Source: a virus. From it: 50,978 nt of DNA. This document shows positions 17,941 through 27,289 of this stretch, piece after piece; the first letter of the stretch is position 1, and the number at the start of each line of letters is the position of its first letter. The stretch is from positions 1 through 50,978 of IMG/VR virus record IMGVR_UViG_3300010401_000014; one strand, given 5' to 3'. The position numbers and the translations under genes are program-made. The notes under the pieces are model-generated. The model worked only from the letters and a program-made list of their open reading frames with translations. It was not told the origin of the DNA and ran no database searches.

Positions 17941-19287
17941 CTAAGCCGCTAATGATGCGATAGTATTGGTATTTAAAATAGTTAAATCATCTGGATAAGT
18001 AACATCACCTGATGGATGAGCAGTAAAGTTATAGTTTTCATCCATCGAGTCTTGACCACCAACCGATGGAGTTTTACCACCAAGAACGAAAAGACCGCAA
18101 ATTAGAGATAACTGGCCTTCATAACCACCTGCAATTACTTCACCATCAAAAGCGTCTACCTGCAACCATGCAGGATGAGCACGCTCTAAACGCTTGCGTA
18201 ATTCGACACTAATGTATTCACGCTTAATTGTTCCTGTAACTGTACGCTGCCCGCGAACCTTAACACGCTTAGCATGTCGTCCGCCAATTGCAAACTTAGG
18301 AGCAGCAGGCCGAGTTACGGTAAGATCGAAGGCGTCAATTTCAAATTCCTCAGCAGTAGCAAGAGTTTCGCCAAGTAGAATCTTTGCAAAGATTTCATTA
18401 AACTTAGGAACCGAAGGATATACAGGAGTCCAAACAGGACGTTCTCTCTGAATACTAAATTCCTGATTTACTACATAACTAGCTACAGCATCAACATGAA
18501 CTTCTACAGGAAGATCACGAGTGCCCATTCTTGTTCCAGTATTACTATCAATAATTTCATAGAATCTTGGGCGACCCTGAGAATCGTTTCCTACAGTGAC
18601 ATTAAATGAAGTTGCACCATATGCGCCTGTACCAAGCTTTGCGAGGAAAGTAATAATACTTCCTGCAATTACAGTAACTTTCAATCTTACTTGACCATCA
18701 GCAGCAGAAAGATTCCAATCATCATATTCAGGCAAGCCACGAATAAACGGGTAAGTTGGTTCTGCGCCACCTAAAACGTCAATTCTATCTGTATCATCCC
18801 AATATTCACCACGAGCAATCGCGGCGCCAATTTCACCAGTATAGAAACCTTCTGGCGCAAGAGAAAACTTCAACGAGTTAACACGAAAGTCAGTAGAAAT
18901 TTGTGGAATACCATCATCGCGTGATACTTCTACAGAAAGAGATTCCTTGAATGATACAGCAGTTTCTGATGGTGCAAGTTTGTGAACGTAAACACCTGGA
19001 GTAGGATTGGCAACAGAACCTTTTCTTTGAAGATTTGCAATGTATCTAGAATACATCTCAGAATCCCATTCAATAGGAATACCACCTGCAAAAGTAATCT
19101 TAGATGGTTGTCCAGCAGGAATCTGAGAATTTTTAGTAATTGATTTAGGTTGAATTAATCCATAATCTCCAGAAATAGCCTCTGAAACAATTTCATTATC
19201 GTGCCAGTTTGCTTCATCGGGAATACCCACTACGGTTTCCCATGCATGGCGCATTAACGCGTTGGCTGGATTAAAATCATTTGACAT
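17941..19287 (-). CDS. Probable major tail tube protein
   Basis: This 448-residue protein is rich in beta strands and lies between the connector genes and the tape measure, the usual place of the tail tube gene. The ATG is preceded by GAAAGGATAATTAA, one of the best ribosome binding sites in the window, and the gene is followed by a strong terminator; both suit an abundant structural protein. Codon use here is less A+T-rich than nearby. It is longer than most tube proteins, so an extra surface domain is likely, and no separate sheath gene is visible. Confidence 0.65.
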   Translation of the reverse strand: MSNDFNPANALMRHAWETVVGIPDEANWHDNEIVSEAISGDYGLIQPKSITKNSQIPAGQPSKITFAGGIPIEWDSEMYSRYIANLQRKGSVANPTPGVYVHKLAPSETAVSFKESLSVEVSRDDGIPQISTDFRVNSLKFSLAPEGFYTGEIGAAIARGEYWDDTDRIDVLGGAEPTYPFIRGLPEYDDWNLSAADGQVRLKVTVIAGSIITFLAKLGTGAYGATSFNVTVGNDSQGRPRFYEIIDSNTGTRMGTRDLPVEVHVDAVASYVVNQEFSIQRERPVWTPVYPSVPKFNEIFAKILLGETLATAEEFEIDAFDLTVTRPAAPKFAIGGRHAKRVKVRGQRTVTGTIKREYISVELRKRLERAHPAWLQVDAFDGEVIAGGYEGQLSLICGLFVLGGKTPSVGGQDSMDENYNFTAHPSGDVTYPDDLTILNTNTIASLAA

Positions 19288-19291
19288 TTAA

Positions 19292-19588
19292 TTATCCTTT
19301 CTTCTCTTCATCTTTATCTTTAATCACAGCCTTCTTTTCCTTAATCAGAGAAGCCTTAAATCCATAATGATTTCGCAGATCGTTGACTTCTGTTTCAGTG
19401 AGCATCATTTCTTTAATTGGATAATCTTGCTTTTGCTTAGCTTCTTCTTGATCTGGATCATTAAGTCGATTTAGATTAAAAACTTGACCAGTACCCATTA
19501 CTACTTTTCTAGATCCTGGATGATTTTCTGGAAGCCAAACCTTCCATCTTTGCTTTTCTTCTACCTTGACTTCTTCTTTGTCTGCCAT
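19292..19588 (-). CDS. Small charged morphogenesis-module protein
   Basis: This is a 98-residue, highly charged protein. It has basic/acidic ends (MADKEEVKVEEKQRW and KKAVIKDKDEEKKG) and a central WKVWLPENHPGSRKVV segment. It sits between the probable tail terminator and tail tube genes. Unknown function. Confidence 0.62.
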   Translation of the reverse strand: MADKEEVKVEEKQRWKVWLPENHPGSRKVVMGTGQVFNLNRLNDPDQEEAKQKQDYPIKEMMLTETEVNDLRNHYGFKASLIKEKKAVIKDKDEEKKG

Positions 19589-19590
19589 GT

Positions 19591-20103
19591 TTACATCCTT
19601 TGTCTACTAATGAAATTAATATCAACTATATATTCTACATGGTATGCGGCGTATATTGTAACCTTATCATGTTCTGGCTTGCCACCATATGAAGATAATT
19701 CAAATCTATGTATTCTCTCAGTCTTTATAACTGCATCATCAATCTTTAAATGCGGATCAGATAGGAGTATTCGTTCAAATTCATCAACAACTGAAACAAT
19801 TGTTATATCGTCATCCTGTAATTCCAGGTATGGTTCCTCCCATACAAACAAAGATCCGCATACTACTGTTTTTCTTTGCCTTACATTCGCTCTAAACTCA
19901 GATGAAGTTGTCAATATCTGATTAAGAATATATGGAGTAGGAACACCTTCAATTGGTTCAAATGCAGATGATGATCTTAATATATGTCCATTTGTCCATT
20001 CGAGTAATGAATCACTAGATCGAATTAGCTTATTAAAAGCAACCCCAATATTATCAACTGGAGCTAAACTAAATACATTATTAATTAACCTATTATCATC
20101 CAT
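19591..20103 (-). CDS. Probable tail terminator/tail completion protein
   Basis: This 170-residue mixed alpha/beta protein ends with an alternating hydrophobic strand segment (KVTIYAAYHVEYIVDINF), as in tail terminator proteins of siphoviruses. It follows the gpG-like virion morphogenesis gene and precedes the tail tube gene. The assignment is by gene order and general pattern rather than a clear motif. Confidence 0.5.
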   Translation of the reverse strand: MDDNRLINNVFSLAPVDNIGVAFNKLIRSSDSLLEWTNGHILRSSSAFEPIEGVPTPYILNQILTTSSEFRANVRQRKTVVCGSLFVWEEPYLELQDDDITIVSVVDEFERILLSDPHLKIDDAVIKTERIHRFELSSYGGKPEHDKVTIYAAYHVEYIVDINFISRQRM

Positions 20104-20573
20104 TACGTAGTACCAAAAACTATGAATTCAAGAATTGTTTCTCTAATCTTTTCGTCTAACTCTGGATTTCTAGTGCCATGCGGGCGAGGAGTAATATTTT
20201 TCCACAATGGAGATTGTTGTATATCACTTCCTGTTCCTCCGCGCTGCACTTCCGCATATGGCAAACTAGATCCAATTGAGAAAGTTTTAGGTGTAATCAC
20301 TGGTTGACCTTCTGTCCATTCTAAAAATAATGCTCTAGTAAGTATCAGTAACGGATGATTAAGATTATCTTTTCTTCTTTCCCAGCTTACTTGACCACCA
20401 GAAGGAGTTTTCCAATAACTACCTAAAAACTCTTGTCTAACTGATTCTTGAGCTTGCTTTGCACCTTTTTTTAATGCTTGAGTTAAATTTTTAGCTCGTT
20501 TGAATCTTTGATCTACTTGCTGTAATATTACACCAGTTTTAAGAAAACGAGTCTGGAACTTAACTACAGACAT
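20103..20573 (-). CDS. Phage virion morphogenesis (gpG-like) protein
   Basis: This 156-residue protein matches the virion-morphogenesis/tail-completion family (Mu gpG type). It has a basic helical N-terminus (FKRAKNLTQALKKGAKQAQESVRQEF), a central WERRKDNLNHPLLILTRALF segment and the characteristic FSIGSSLPYAEVQRGGTG. It shares its start codon with the stop of the preceding connector gene. The family helps join head and tail. Confidence 0.72.
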   Translation of the reverse strand: MSVVKFQTRFLKTGVILQQVDQRFKRAKNLTQALKKGAKQAQESVRQEFLGSYWKTPSGGQVSWERRKDNLNHPLLILTRALFLEWTEGQPVITPKTFSIGSSLPYAEVQRGGTGSDIQQSPLWKNITPRPHGTRNPELDEKIRETILEFIVFGTT

Positions 20574-21025
20574 TAAAATATTCTAGATGTTCTAAATAAC
20601 TGAGTTGTCAATTCATTTTCAACATCACCTACTACTGCAAATGCAGGAGATATTCTACCAGTAAGATATGGAAGTCTATATTTTCCGACAATTAAATCAT
20701 TAAGTCTTGATCTAACTCTATCATAAGATATCTGAATACCAAGTGGAACACCAGAAGATCCCTGAGGAATTAACGCATAAAGAACTAATGCAACTATCCA
20801 TCTTTTTAATAAATCAGTAATATTATCTTGTTGTTCGCTTGTTAGTCCAGATATATCAAGAGGAAGATTATACAACTTACCTATATAAACGTCCATTTCT
20901 CCTGATTGCGCATTAATAGTTTGTTGTATAATTGCATCTATATCACCTGCTGCATACGGAACAAACGTAGCTAACCTATTAGCAGTAATTGCATCTTTAA
21001 CATCGTCTACTACTGCGTAAGGCAT
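20573..21025 (-). CDS. DUF1320-type head-tail connector (Mu gp36-like)
   Basis: This 150-residue helical protein starts MPYAVVDDVKDAI and has the layout of the DUF1320/Mu gp36 family: N-terminal helix-turn, then IDAIIQQTINAQSGEMDVYIGKLYNLP, then LLKRWIVALVLYALIP, and a C-terminal LVGKYRLP-like stretch. The family forms a ring under the portal. It agrees with the Mu gp29-like portal. Confidence 0.72.
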   Translation of the reverse strand: MPYAVVDDVKDAITANRLATFVPYAAGDIDAIIQQTINAQSGEMDVYIGKLYNLPLDISGLTSEQQDNITDLLKRWIVALVLYALIPQGSSGVPLGIQISYDRVRSRLNDLIVGKYRLPYLTGRISPAFAVVGDVENELTTQLFRTSRIF

Positions 21026-21030
21026 TTTAT

Positions 21031-21411
21031 CTACTTCTTAACTAGCGCCTGTTTTGGTTTTTCAGAAACATCTACAAATTCAAGCTCTTCTCGTGGAACG
21101 CCTTGTTCCCTTGCAGTCATTACCAAATCTTTTCTATCAGTATCAATATCAAGATCACGTTTCTTTAGAGCTTTCTTAAGTGATTCAGTCGTTGCATTCT
21201 GATAAAAATCAAGCTTTTCAGAAGGAGTTACATCAGAAGCAAACTGCAAAAGATGCTGGTCATGCTTAAGAGTTTTTTCAGAAAGAACTACTGTATCTCC
21301 GCCTTTTGCTCTTTTTCGATCTCCATCTTCATCGACAGTAATAACAGCGCCTTTATAATCCTTCGGAAGGACTACTGTTCTATAGCCGTCTGGAACTTCT
21401 TGTTTTTGCAT
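21031..21411 (-). CDS. Capsid-module protein, unknown
   Basis: This 126-residue protein has a beta-rich N-terminal half (YRTVVLPKDYKGAVITVDEDGDRKRAKGGDTVVLSEK) and a helical C-terminal half with a LKKALKKRDLDIDTDRKDLVMTAREQG segment resembling a small head-tail or HeH/LEM-like motif. A strong ribosome binding site (AAGGATAACATAA) precedes it. Located directly after the major capsid gene. Confidence 0.62.
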   Translation of the reverse strand: MQKQEVPDGYRTVVLPKDYKGAVITVDEDGDRKRAKGGDTVVLSEKTLKHDQHLLQFASDVTPSEKLDFYQNATTESLKKALKKRDLDIDTDRKDLVMTAREQGVPREELEFVDVSEKPKQALVKK

Positions 21412-21422
21412 TTATGTTATCC

Positions 21423-22394
21423 TTATACTAATGAAGATGTATTAGTAATAATGAACCCAAGTTTATTGTTAATGATTTTTGGATTTGCGTAATCTTGATA
21501 TGGGAACCACCAGCAAGTTTCTTTCTTCTCAAACCAAGTTTCAAGAGCTACGCCTTTGTTCCACTTAAAGTTAACACCAAAATCAAACTCACCATATTCA
21601 GTATCCCAATCGCCTCCAGAAAGATTACGAACAAATCCAATAGCAATATCATCATATAGTGGAGAAACAACGCCAGTAGAAGAATACTCAATCATATTAG
21701 CAGTAAGAACTTCGCGAATTCCCCAATAACGAGTTAGAGCATCGCGATTTGGAGTATCAGTATCGAAATTTTGGCGAGCACCTAAGAAAGTAGGATCTGA
21801 TAGTGCTGCATTTAGCGAAGATTCTGGAAGATAAACACTGACATCTTCAATTGACACTCCGGAATCAGCAGCAACCTCGGCAGCCATTCCTCGAATATCA
21901 GCACGAGAATCGCCGCCTGCTGCATCCCATTCAGAACCCGCACCAATTGCAAGACGATGAGTAACTGGATAATTAGTGACAGTAGAAAATAGATTACGAA
22001 TAATACGTTCAATATTCATGTCAACTTTAAACTTAGCCTGGAAAGCAAGAAGCTCGCGAAGTCTTAGACTCGGATGAGCATTCTTAATTTCATCTTCATC
22101 GCGCTTTAATGCGTGAGTAAAACGACGAAGCTTTCCAACTTGCTGTTCAAACTCAACATCCGAGGTAGTAATTTCAGCGCGCATCGCACGTTCAGTATCA
22201 ATATCTTCCCAAGCTTCAAAACCATATTGATTATACTGGAACGTCCAAGTATCTACTTCAATATTTCTAACTAAAAATGAGCTTGGTCTAGTTTTTCGAT
22301 ATGGAGCACCAACTACCAGTTTAGTAATAACTGGATCTACTCCACCTTGAACGTTGTGCATTGGATCTGCTAAATCGTAAATAGAACCTTGCAT
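21423..22394 (-). CDS. Major capsid protein (HK97-fold, gpE-like)
   Basis: This 323-residue protein lies after the cement protein and protease/scaffold, as in lambda. The long central helix region (LRRFTHALKRDEDEIKNAHPSLRLRELLAFQAKFKVDMNIERIIRNLF), followed by an A-domain-like part with DVSVYLPESSLNAALSDPTF and GIREVLTANMIEYS, fits the gpE-type capsid family. It assembles around the scaffold to form the prohead. Codon use is slightly less A+T-rich, typical of an abundant protein. Confidence 0.8.
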   Translation of the reverse strand: MQGSIYDLADPMHNVQGGVDPVITKLVVGAPYRKTRPSSFLVRNIEVDTWTFQYNQYGFEAWEDIDTERAMRAEITTSDVEFEQQVGKLRRFTHALKRDEDEIKNAHPSLRLRELLAFQAKFKVDMNIERIIRNLFSTVTNYPVTHRLAIGAGSEWDAAGGDSRADIRGMAAEVAADSGVSIEDVSVYLPESSLNAALSDPTFLGARQNFDTDTPNRDALTRYWGIREVLTANMIEYSSTGVVSPLYDDIAIGFVRNLSGGDWDTEYGEFDFGVNFKWNKGVALETWFEKKETCWWFPYQDYANPKIINNKLGFIITNTSSLV

Positions 22395-22425
22395 CTTTTT
22401 TATACTCCAGAATTTAATTTCACAA

Positions 22426-22794
22426 TTAAGGCTTAATGTACTTACCGCGATAAATCCTAAATTCGATCACGTCACCATCTGCCAATGCGGCCTGCAATGC
22501 TTTTCCTAAAACATGCTCACCGGCTGCTGCGACTTGACCCTTGCCATTTGCCGCTGCTGAAATTTCATCGTTCAATGCTACAGCTTCTGATACTTGCAAT
22601 TTAACATCGCCATCTTGATGAACTGTTCCGACGTCACCATTTACAGTATCAAATTTCAATACGCCCATGCATTTTTCACCAGCACCAGCATAAACCATTC
22701 CTTTTGCAGCTACGCCTTCTTTAACAAAACGATTAGCAAGAAGGTCCGCTTCTGCACGAGCAGTAAATGGAAAATGTTCTCTGTTTCCTTGCAT
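22426..22794 (-). CDS. Capsid cement (DUF2190-like/decoration) protein
   Basis: This 122-residue beta-rich protein has the repeating Gly/Val/Ala pattern of capsid cement proteins (GVAAKGMVYAGAGEKCMGVL and then DEISAAANGKGQVAAAGEHVLGKALQAALADGDVIEFRI). Decoration proteins of this type bind the expanded capsid at three-fold sites and stabilise it. The order protease-scaffold, cement, capsid is the lambda C-Nu3-D-E order. Confidence 0.75.
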   Translation of the reverse strand: MQGNREHFPFTARAEADLLANRFVKEGVAAKGMVYAGAGEKCMGVLKFDTVNGDVGTVHQDGDVKLQVSEAVALNDEISAAANGKGQVAAAGEHVLGKALQAALADGDVIEFRIYRGKYIKP

Positions 22795-22811
22795 TTTATA
22801 AATTTCCTATA

Positions 22812-23378
22812 CTACTTAACGTCAGCTTCTTTTTCTGGAACAACTGGCTTAGGCGGTACTCTCTCGCCAGCTTGAGCATAAACACGCTTCCTAAAATCAT
22901 CGTAAGATTCACCTTCAACGTTCAATGAATCAAATGCGGCAATCGCAGACGGATGAGGAATTTTATGTCCATTATCCTTTGTAGGAACAGTAAAATCTTT
23001 ATCCAAAACACAGCTCTTGGTTGAACCGTCACCCTTGGTAACTTCTACTGAAAGAACTCCATTTGCAATCTTATTACGTGATTCTAGTCCTTTTACGTAT
23101 TCTTCACCAGATTCTTCATCAAGTTTATTTACAATCTTTACAGCAGAATCACGTTCTACTGGAGTAACCTTTCCAGCAGAAACGCATGCATTAACACGAT
23201 TGACAAGTAGCTTACGTTTATCTTCTACAGTAGAAAGTCCCTGCTTTTCCTTGTATTCTTTAAGCTCTTTTTCAGCAGTTTCTGCGCGAGTCTTTAGTCC
23301 AGTAATTTCAGTAGTAAGTGGTTCTACAGCGGCTTTAATACCGCCATCTAACATAGCTTTAATTTCTTCTTTTGTCAT
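22812..23378 (-). CDS. Nested scaffold protein from an internal start (Nu3-like)
   Basis: This is an in-frame internal start inside the protease gene (MTKEEIKAMLDGGIKAAVEP), with AGAGG five bases before the ATG. The product would be 188 residues: coiled coil (about 10-55) followed by the C-terminal capsid-binding region. Lambda makes its scaffold Nu3 in the same way from within gene C. Inferred from position and ribosome binding site. Confidence 0.5.
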   Translation of the reverse strand: MTKEEIKAMLDGGIKAAVEPLTTEITGLKTRAETAEKELKEYKEKQGLSTVEDKRKLLVNRVNACVSAGKVTPVERDSAVKIVNKLDEESGEEYVKGLESRNKIANGVLSVEVTKGDGSTKSCVLDKDFTVPTKDNGHKIPHPSAIAAFDSLNVEGESYDDFRKRVYAQAGERVPPKPVVPEKEADVK

Positions 23379-24095
23379 TTCATCCTCTGTATCTTTTTTA
23401 TCTTCTTTATCTTTATTCACAGTTGTAGGTTTATCTTCACGATTAACTAGATTTTGAATAAATACTGGTACTGCATTAAAGCTACCATATCTATCACCAG
23501 CAAATGCTGCAACTTCGACTTCTTCGCTTAATTCATCAGCAAATCCTTTTTCAATAGCTTCGTCAGCCGTTAACCATGTTTCCTCCTTTACGAGATTTTG
23601 TATTTCTTCCCTTTTAATTTTAGCTCTGGATGCATACGTATCAACAATGTTATTTTCAATCTTATCAAGTAAGTTAGCTTGATTTCTTAATTCATCAGAC
23701 TTTCCAAAAAATAAACCTTTTGGCTGATGCATCATCATAAATGCATTTTTAGCCATAACAACTGAATCACCTGCCATTGCAATAACACTAGCAATACTCG
23801 CAGCAATACCATCAATCTTTACATTAATCTTTGCAGAATGAGAATTAAGCATTTCATAAATAGCAAAACCTTCAAAAACCTTACCACCATTTGAATTTAT
23901 GAACACGTCGATTTCATCGACATTACCGATTTCTTTAAGTTGATTTCTAAAATCCTTTGCAGTTAAACCAAAGAAAAAGAAACCACCACCAATATCATCA
24001 TAAATATCAATCTTAGCTTTCTTATCACCTTTATTTTCAATCTTGAACCAGGGTGGACAGGCTTTGTTCTTAATTTTATTTAGGAATTCTGACAT
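22812..24095 (-). CDS. Prohead protease (ClpP/S49-like) fused to scaffold
   Basis: The N-terminal part (about residues 35-200) is a ClpP-like serine protease: oxyanion loop INSNGGKVFEGFAIYEML, nucleophile region IDGIAASIASVIAMAG and the His region MMMHQPKG. The C-terminal part from about residue 230 is a charged coiled-coil scaffold. In lambda-type phages this enzyme matures the prohead and degrades the scaffold. The start at ATG 24095 is chosen over TTG 24104. A good internal start at 23378, with AGAGG five bases upstream, would make the scaffold alone, as lambda Nu3 does. Confidence 0.82.
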   Translation of the reverse strand: MSEFLNKIKNKACPPWFKIENKGDKKAKIDIYDDIGGGFFFFGLTAKDFRNQLKEIGNVDEIDVFINSNGGKVFEGFAIYEMLNSHSAKINVKIDGIAASIASVIAMAGDSVVMAKNAFMMMHQPKGLFFGKSDELRNQANLLDKIENNIVDTYASRAKIKREEIQNLVKEETWLTADEAIEKGFADELSEEVEVAAFAGDRYGSFNAVPVFIQNLVNREDKPTTVNKDKEDKKDTEDEMTKEEIKAMLDGGIKAAVEPLTTEITGLKTRAETAEKELKEYKEKQGLSTVEDKRKLLVNRVNACVSAGKVTPVERDSAVKIVNKLDEESGEEYVKGLESRNKIANGVLSVEVTKGDGSTKSCVLDKDFTVPTKDNGHKIPHPSAIAAFDSLNVEGESYDDFRKRVYAQAGERVPPKPVVPEKEADVK

Positions 24096-24255
24096 CTTCT
24101 TCAACCTCTGTATTAGTGCTTACAGTATGTTGAGAAATAGCAAGTCCAAGCTTTTCATCTAATTTCTTTTCTAATTCAGCCTGTAATTCAGCTCTAAGAA
24201 TAGCTCTCAATCTTTCTTTTTCTTTCTGACTAATTAACTTGCTAAGCCATCCCAT
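24076..24255 (-). CDS. Small helical protein between portal and protease
   Basis: This 59-residue reading frame starts immediately after the portal stop and overlaps the protease start by 20 bases. It is strongly helical (LISQKEKERLRAILRAELQAELEKKLDEK). Its place recalls the small head-tail joining gene (W-like) in lambda-type head operons, but no family match is visible. The tight packing and lack of any other frame support it. Confidence 0.55.
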   Translation of the reverse strand: MGWLSKLISQKEKERLRAILRAELQAELEKKLDEKLGLAISQHTVSTNTEVEEDVRIPK

Positions 24256-25623
24256 TTAATTACTCCTTCTAGTTTGTTCATCTTGCTTTTGAACTTGCTT
24301 TTTAGGATTGGATCCAGGGTTTTCTCTATTAGGTCCAGTTGTCTTTGTAGGTTTAACTAACTTTAAAATATTAGTAGTATCTTCATCTGCAAGTGGAAGG
24401 TAGAACCTTCTTGCAATTTCATCAGCATCTAATTTCATTCCCATATTATATGCAGTTTTAACATCTGCCAGTGTTAAAGGGATTCTACAATGTGAAATCT
24501 GTTTTGGTGCATCGTCTGGATCAATCTCGCCGAAGTTGTATTCTAGAACTGGCAATATAAAATTATCATTCCATTCGCTATCAAACCATCCACCATCAAC
24601 CATTGCCGTCTTATTACCAGATTCAGCATGCATTACTGACTGCGCTCTAGATCCAAATTTTCCTTCCTGGAAAGAAAGAATCTCAGAAGCAACAATTAAA
24701 GTAATTTGCTTGTCAACATAATCAAGAGCTTTAATCCAGCCATCAGCAAAACTAACATTGTTTAGAAAATCAAGAGTCCATCCAGCTTTTTCAACAAGAA
24801 TATTACTAGAATTAAGAACCTCGATAATTTCTGTTATATCTCTAACAACAGAAGAAAAAACTTCTTGCGCGTTTGCAGCTTCTTCCGTAGCTCTAGAAGC
24901 GGCTGGAGCAACCATTCCGCCAAACCCTGTCTGCTTAGCCTTTACCATTCCAAGGCTACGCTGCATTCCCTGAGAAAACATTTCAAAGAATTTAGACTTA
25001 GCAAAATAAATCAAAAATACTGACTGATATATTCCGACACCTTGAGGAATATCTAAGCTGCCATAAGAAGGAATAAACCATTTAAGTCTTGCAATCTCAT
25101 TTTCAAAGATTACATATTCACGCTTTTGTCTATCAAAATAAGCAAGATCTCGCTGTTCTGTAAATCTAAAATTCTCTTGATTTTTCTCTTTTGGGCTAAT
25201 AGGAGCTAAATATGGCTTTGATCTAAACGAGATTTCTGAAAAAGTATTCTCAAAAGGTCTAAATCCTTGATACATCGCATCAAGTGATCTAATTCTAAAT
25301 GTCTGTAATTTTTTAATTCTCTTGAACCAATTTATAGTAAACTCATGAAGAGTCTTAGAACCTCTTGATTTACTTGATCCTTTTCTAATAGAAAAACCTG
25401 GATTAAGAAGATTGTTATCTCTATTTTGACGTCCAGCTTTAACTGCTGAATCGTTTCTTTCCATTATACGATAAGCACGTTCATCATTATTGGCAATATA
25501 AAGAAGAACTGGATCTGGATTTCCCATTATTCCTCTATTGCCAAAACTTCTTGTAATTCCAGAACTAAAAGGAATTAGCTCTTTTTGTAAGAACTTACGT
25601 TCGCTCCGGGCGGGAAGTGCCAT
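24256..25623 (-). CDS. Portal protein (DUF935/Mu gp29-like)
   Basis: The portal ring forms the unique vertex through which DNA is packaged. The sequence has the DUF935 pattern: MERNDSAVKAGRQNRDNNLL near the start, MYQGFRPFENTFSEISF in the middle, and FGEIDPDDAPK near the end. With ATG at 25623, preceded by AGGAATTCCGCT, it is 455 residues; a TTG 10 codons earlier would overlap the terminase stop. It follows the large terminase by 10 bases. Confidence 0.82.
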   Translation of the reverse strand: MALPARSERKFLQKELIPFSSGITRSFGNRGIMGNPDPVLLYIANNDERAYRIMERNDSAVKAGRQNRDNNLLNPGFSIRKGSSKSRGSKTLHEFTINWFKRIKKLQTFRIRSLDAMYQGFRPFENTFSEISFRSKPYLAPISPKEKNQENFRFTEQRDLAYFDRQKREYVIFENEIARLKWFIPSYGSLDIPQGVGIYQSVFLIYFAKSKFFEMFSQGMQRSLGMVKAKQTGFGGMVAPAASRATEEAANAQEVFSSVVRDITEIIEVLNSSNILVEKAGWTLDFLNNVSFADGWIKALDYVDKQITLIVASEILSFQEGKFGSRAQSVMHAESGNKTAMVDGGWFDSEWNDNFILPVLEYNFGEIDPDDAPKQISHCRIPLTLADVKTAYNMGMKLDADEIARRFYLPLADEDTTNILKLVKPTKTTGPNRENPGSNPKKQVQKQDEQTRRSN

Positions 25624-25633
25624 AGCGGAATTC

Positions 25634-27289
25634 CTAGCACACAGTCCGAGCAATACCTAGCGTTTTTGACAAAGTATTTCCACCCAACGATAAAGAACTC
25701 TTTTTTAATTCTGACAAATCTTCATTCTGAGGCTTTAGCAAATATCTAACTACACCACCAACTAAATACAAAAGAGCATTTGCTGGATGTGAATAACCAT
25801 CCTTTTTTGGGGCTATCCATGCTTTATCAATATTGTCTATCGGAATCCCTTCTGGAATATTATATCTCCATTGCTCAATAGCCTCCCACGTTAATCTGCA
25901 TCTTTCATGTATTCTAAGCTTTCTAGAATCAAGAAAATTCTGTACTAACTTAACATTTGTATCAATACCAACTTGAGTATTAAACACCGATTGCTCACAT
26001 TGTGTTATTGGTATTCCACAGTTAGCAAGATTGTCAATCCATGATGATTGATCTGATTCTCTATTCTTTCCAGCAGGATCGCCGAAATGTATTCTAAAAG
26101 AACTTCCATATTGCGAAAGTCTTAAATTTGCATCGGTCGCAACAGTATCATATCCTGCTGACTTCCATGCTAACTCATCATCTAACCAAATACAAGGAAT
26201 AGGATCATTTGGAAAATATTGTAATATAGAAAATAAACAACAAGTTAAAGATGGACCACTACCAAAATCCCAACCACCTACATGTGGCCACAATCTCCTA
26301 GCTTCATCTTTAATAATCAACCATTCAGAATCGGTTTCACCATAAGAAGATGCATCGCGTTGTGACTTAAAAATCTTACCTACACGTATAGCAGAAAATG
26401 AAGCTCCATGCTCTTGTTCAAACTCATCTTCTGTAAGCGTAAGAAGTTTGTTATCTTTCCATGCTTTATCTCTATATGGATTAGCTTCCCATTTAATCTC
26501 AAATGTATATTCTTGAGGAAATGATGAATACAAGAAATAAAATTTATTACCCTTTCCATTTGGAGAGCTAGGAAGCCATGCACATTTTGTAACTGAATCA
26601 ATAGATTTCCAAATAGAATCTGCAATAGCAGGAAGATTGTGCGCATACTCATCTAACATTACAACTGTTTTTCTTCCACCTCGACCAAATCCAGTATTTG
26701 TAGCTTCACCAATAATTTCAGAATTATTACGGTTATTTATGATCTGTAGATAAATATCCTTAATGTTCTTTTCTTTTAGATGCGGCGGTTGCTTGTCCAA
26801 GATAAATCTAAGCTTTCCAAACAAAGAATCCATAGTAGAATCATCAACCAATGATTCTTTTCTAGACCCAAGCTTTGCAGAAAATAGCTTAGAAAATCTC
26901 CAAGCATGGAATATACGATAAAGCATTAACCACGAAATACCTAATTCTCTTCCTTTATTACAAAGAACTGGATGCCCTAATTTTAAAGATTTATTCAATA
27001 ACTCAAGAAGTGCAATCTGCTGATTAAACATTACAAATGGAAATTCTCTAATAGATTCTTTATCCTCTTGCGGATTAGCTAGCCATCCATAATTCTCAAT
27101 CCAATATTGAGGATTTTCTTTACAAGCTTGGTAATCTGCGTTTAGTACATTTTTTCTAAGTTGTGGATCATGTATCGTATACATTTTTCGTAGACGTCTA
27201 GCTCTACGAATTAATTCTAATTTATTCCAATCTTCAAACGATCTAACTTCAGGTAAATGTCGAACGGGTTCAGATAAATTTAGCATCAT
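25634..27289 (-). CDS. terL: Large terminase subunit
   Basis: The packaging motor: 551 residues, with a Walker A-like loop CNKGRELGISW (about 103-113), Walker B with the acidic pair VVMLDEYAHN (about 210) and a C-terminal RNase H-like nuclease with acidic residues in GGWDFGSGP and HFGDPAGKN. It translocates DNA into the prohead and makes the terminal cut. It starts one base after the small terminase stop. The type of packaging (cos or headful) is not decided; circular closure of the assembly favours headful or cohesive-end phages. Confidence 0.88.
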   Translation of the reverse strand: MMLNLSEPVRHLPEVRSFEDWNKLELIRRARRLRKMYTIHDPQLRKNVLNADYQACKENPQYWIENYGWLANPQEDKESIREFPFVMFNQQIALLELLNKSLKLGHPVLCNKGRELGISWLMLYRIFHAWRFSKLFSAKLGSRKESLVDDSTMDSLFGKLRFILDKQPPHLKEKNIKDIYLQIINNRNNSEIIGEATNTGFGRGGRKTVVMLDEYAHNLPAIADSIWKSIDSVTKCAWLPSSPNGKGNKFYFLYSSFPQEYTFEIKWEANPYRDKAWKDNKLLTLTEDEFEQEHGASFSAIRVGKIFKSQRDASSYGETDSEWLIIKDEARRLWPHVGGWDFGSGPSLTCCLFSILQYFPNDPIPCIWLDDELAWKSAGYDTVATDANLRLSQYGSSFRIHFGDPAGKNRESDQSSWIDNLANCGIPITQCEQSVFNTQVGIDTNVKLVQNFLDSRKLRIHERCRLTWEAIEQWRYNIPEGIPIDNIDKAWIAPKKDGYSHPANALLYLVGGVVRYLLKPQNEDLSELKKSSLSLGGNTLSKTLGIARTVC

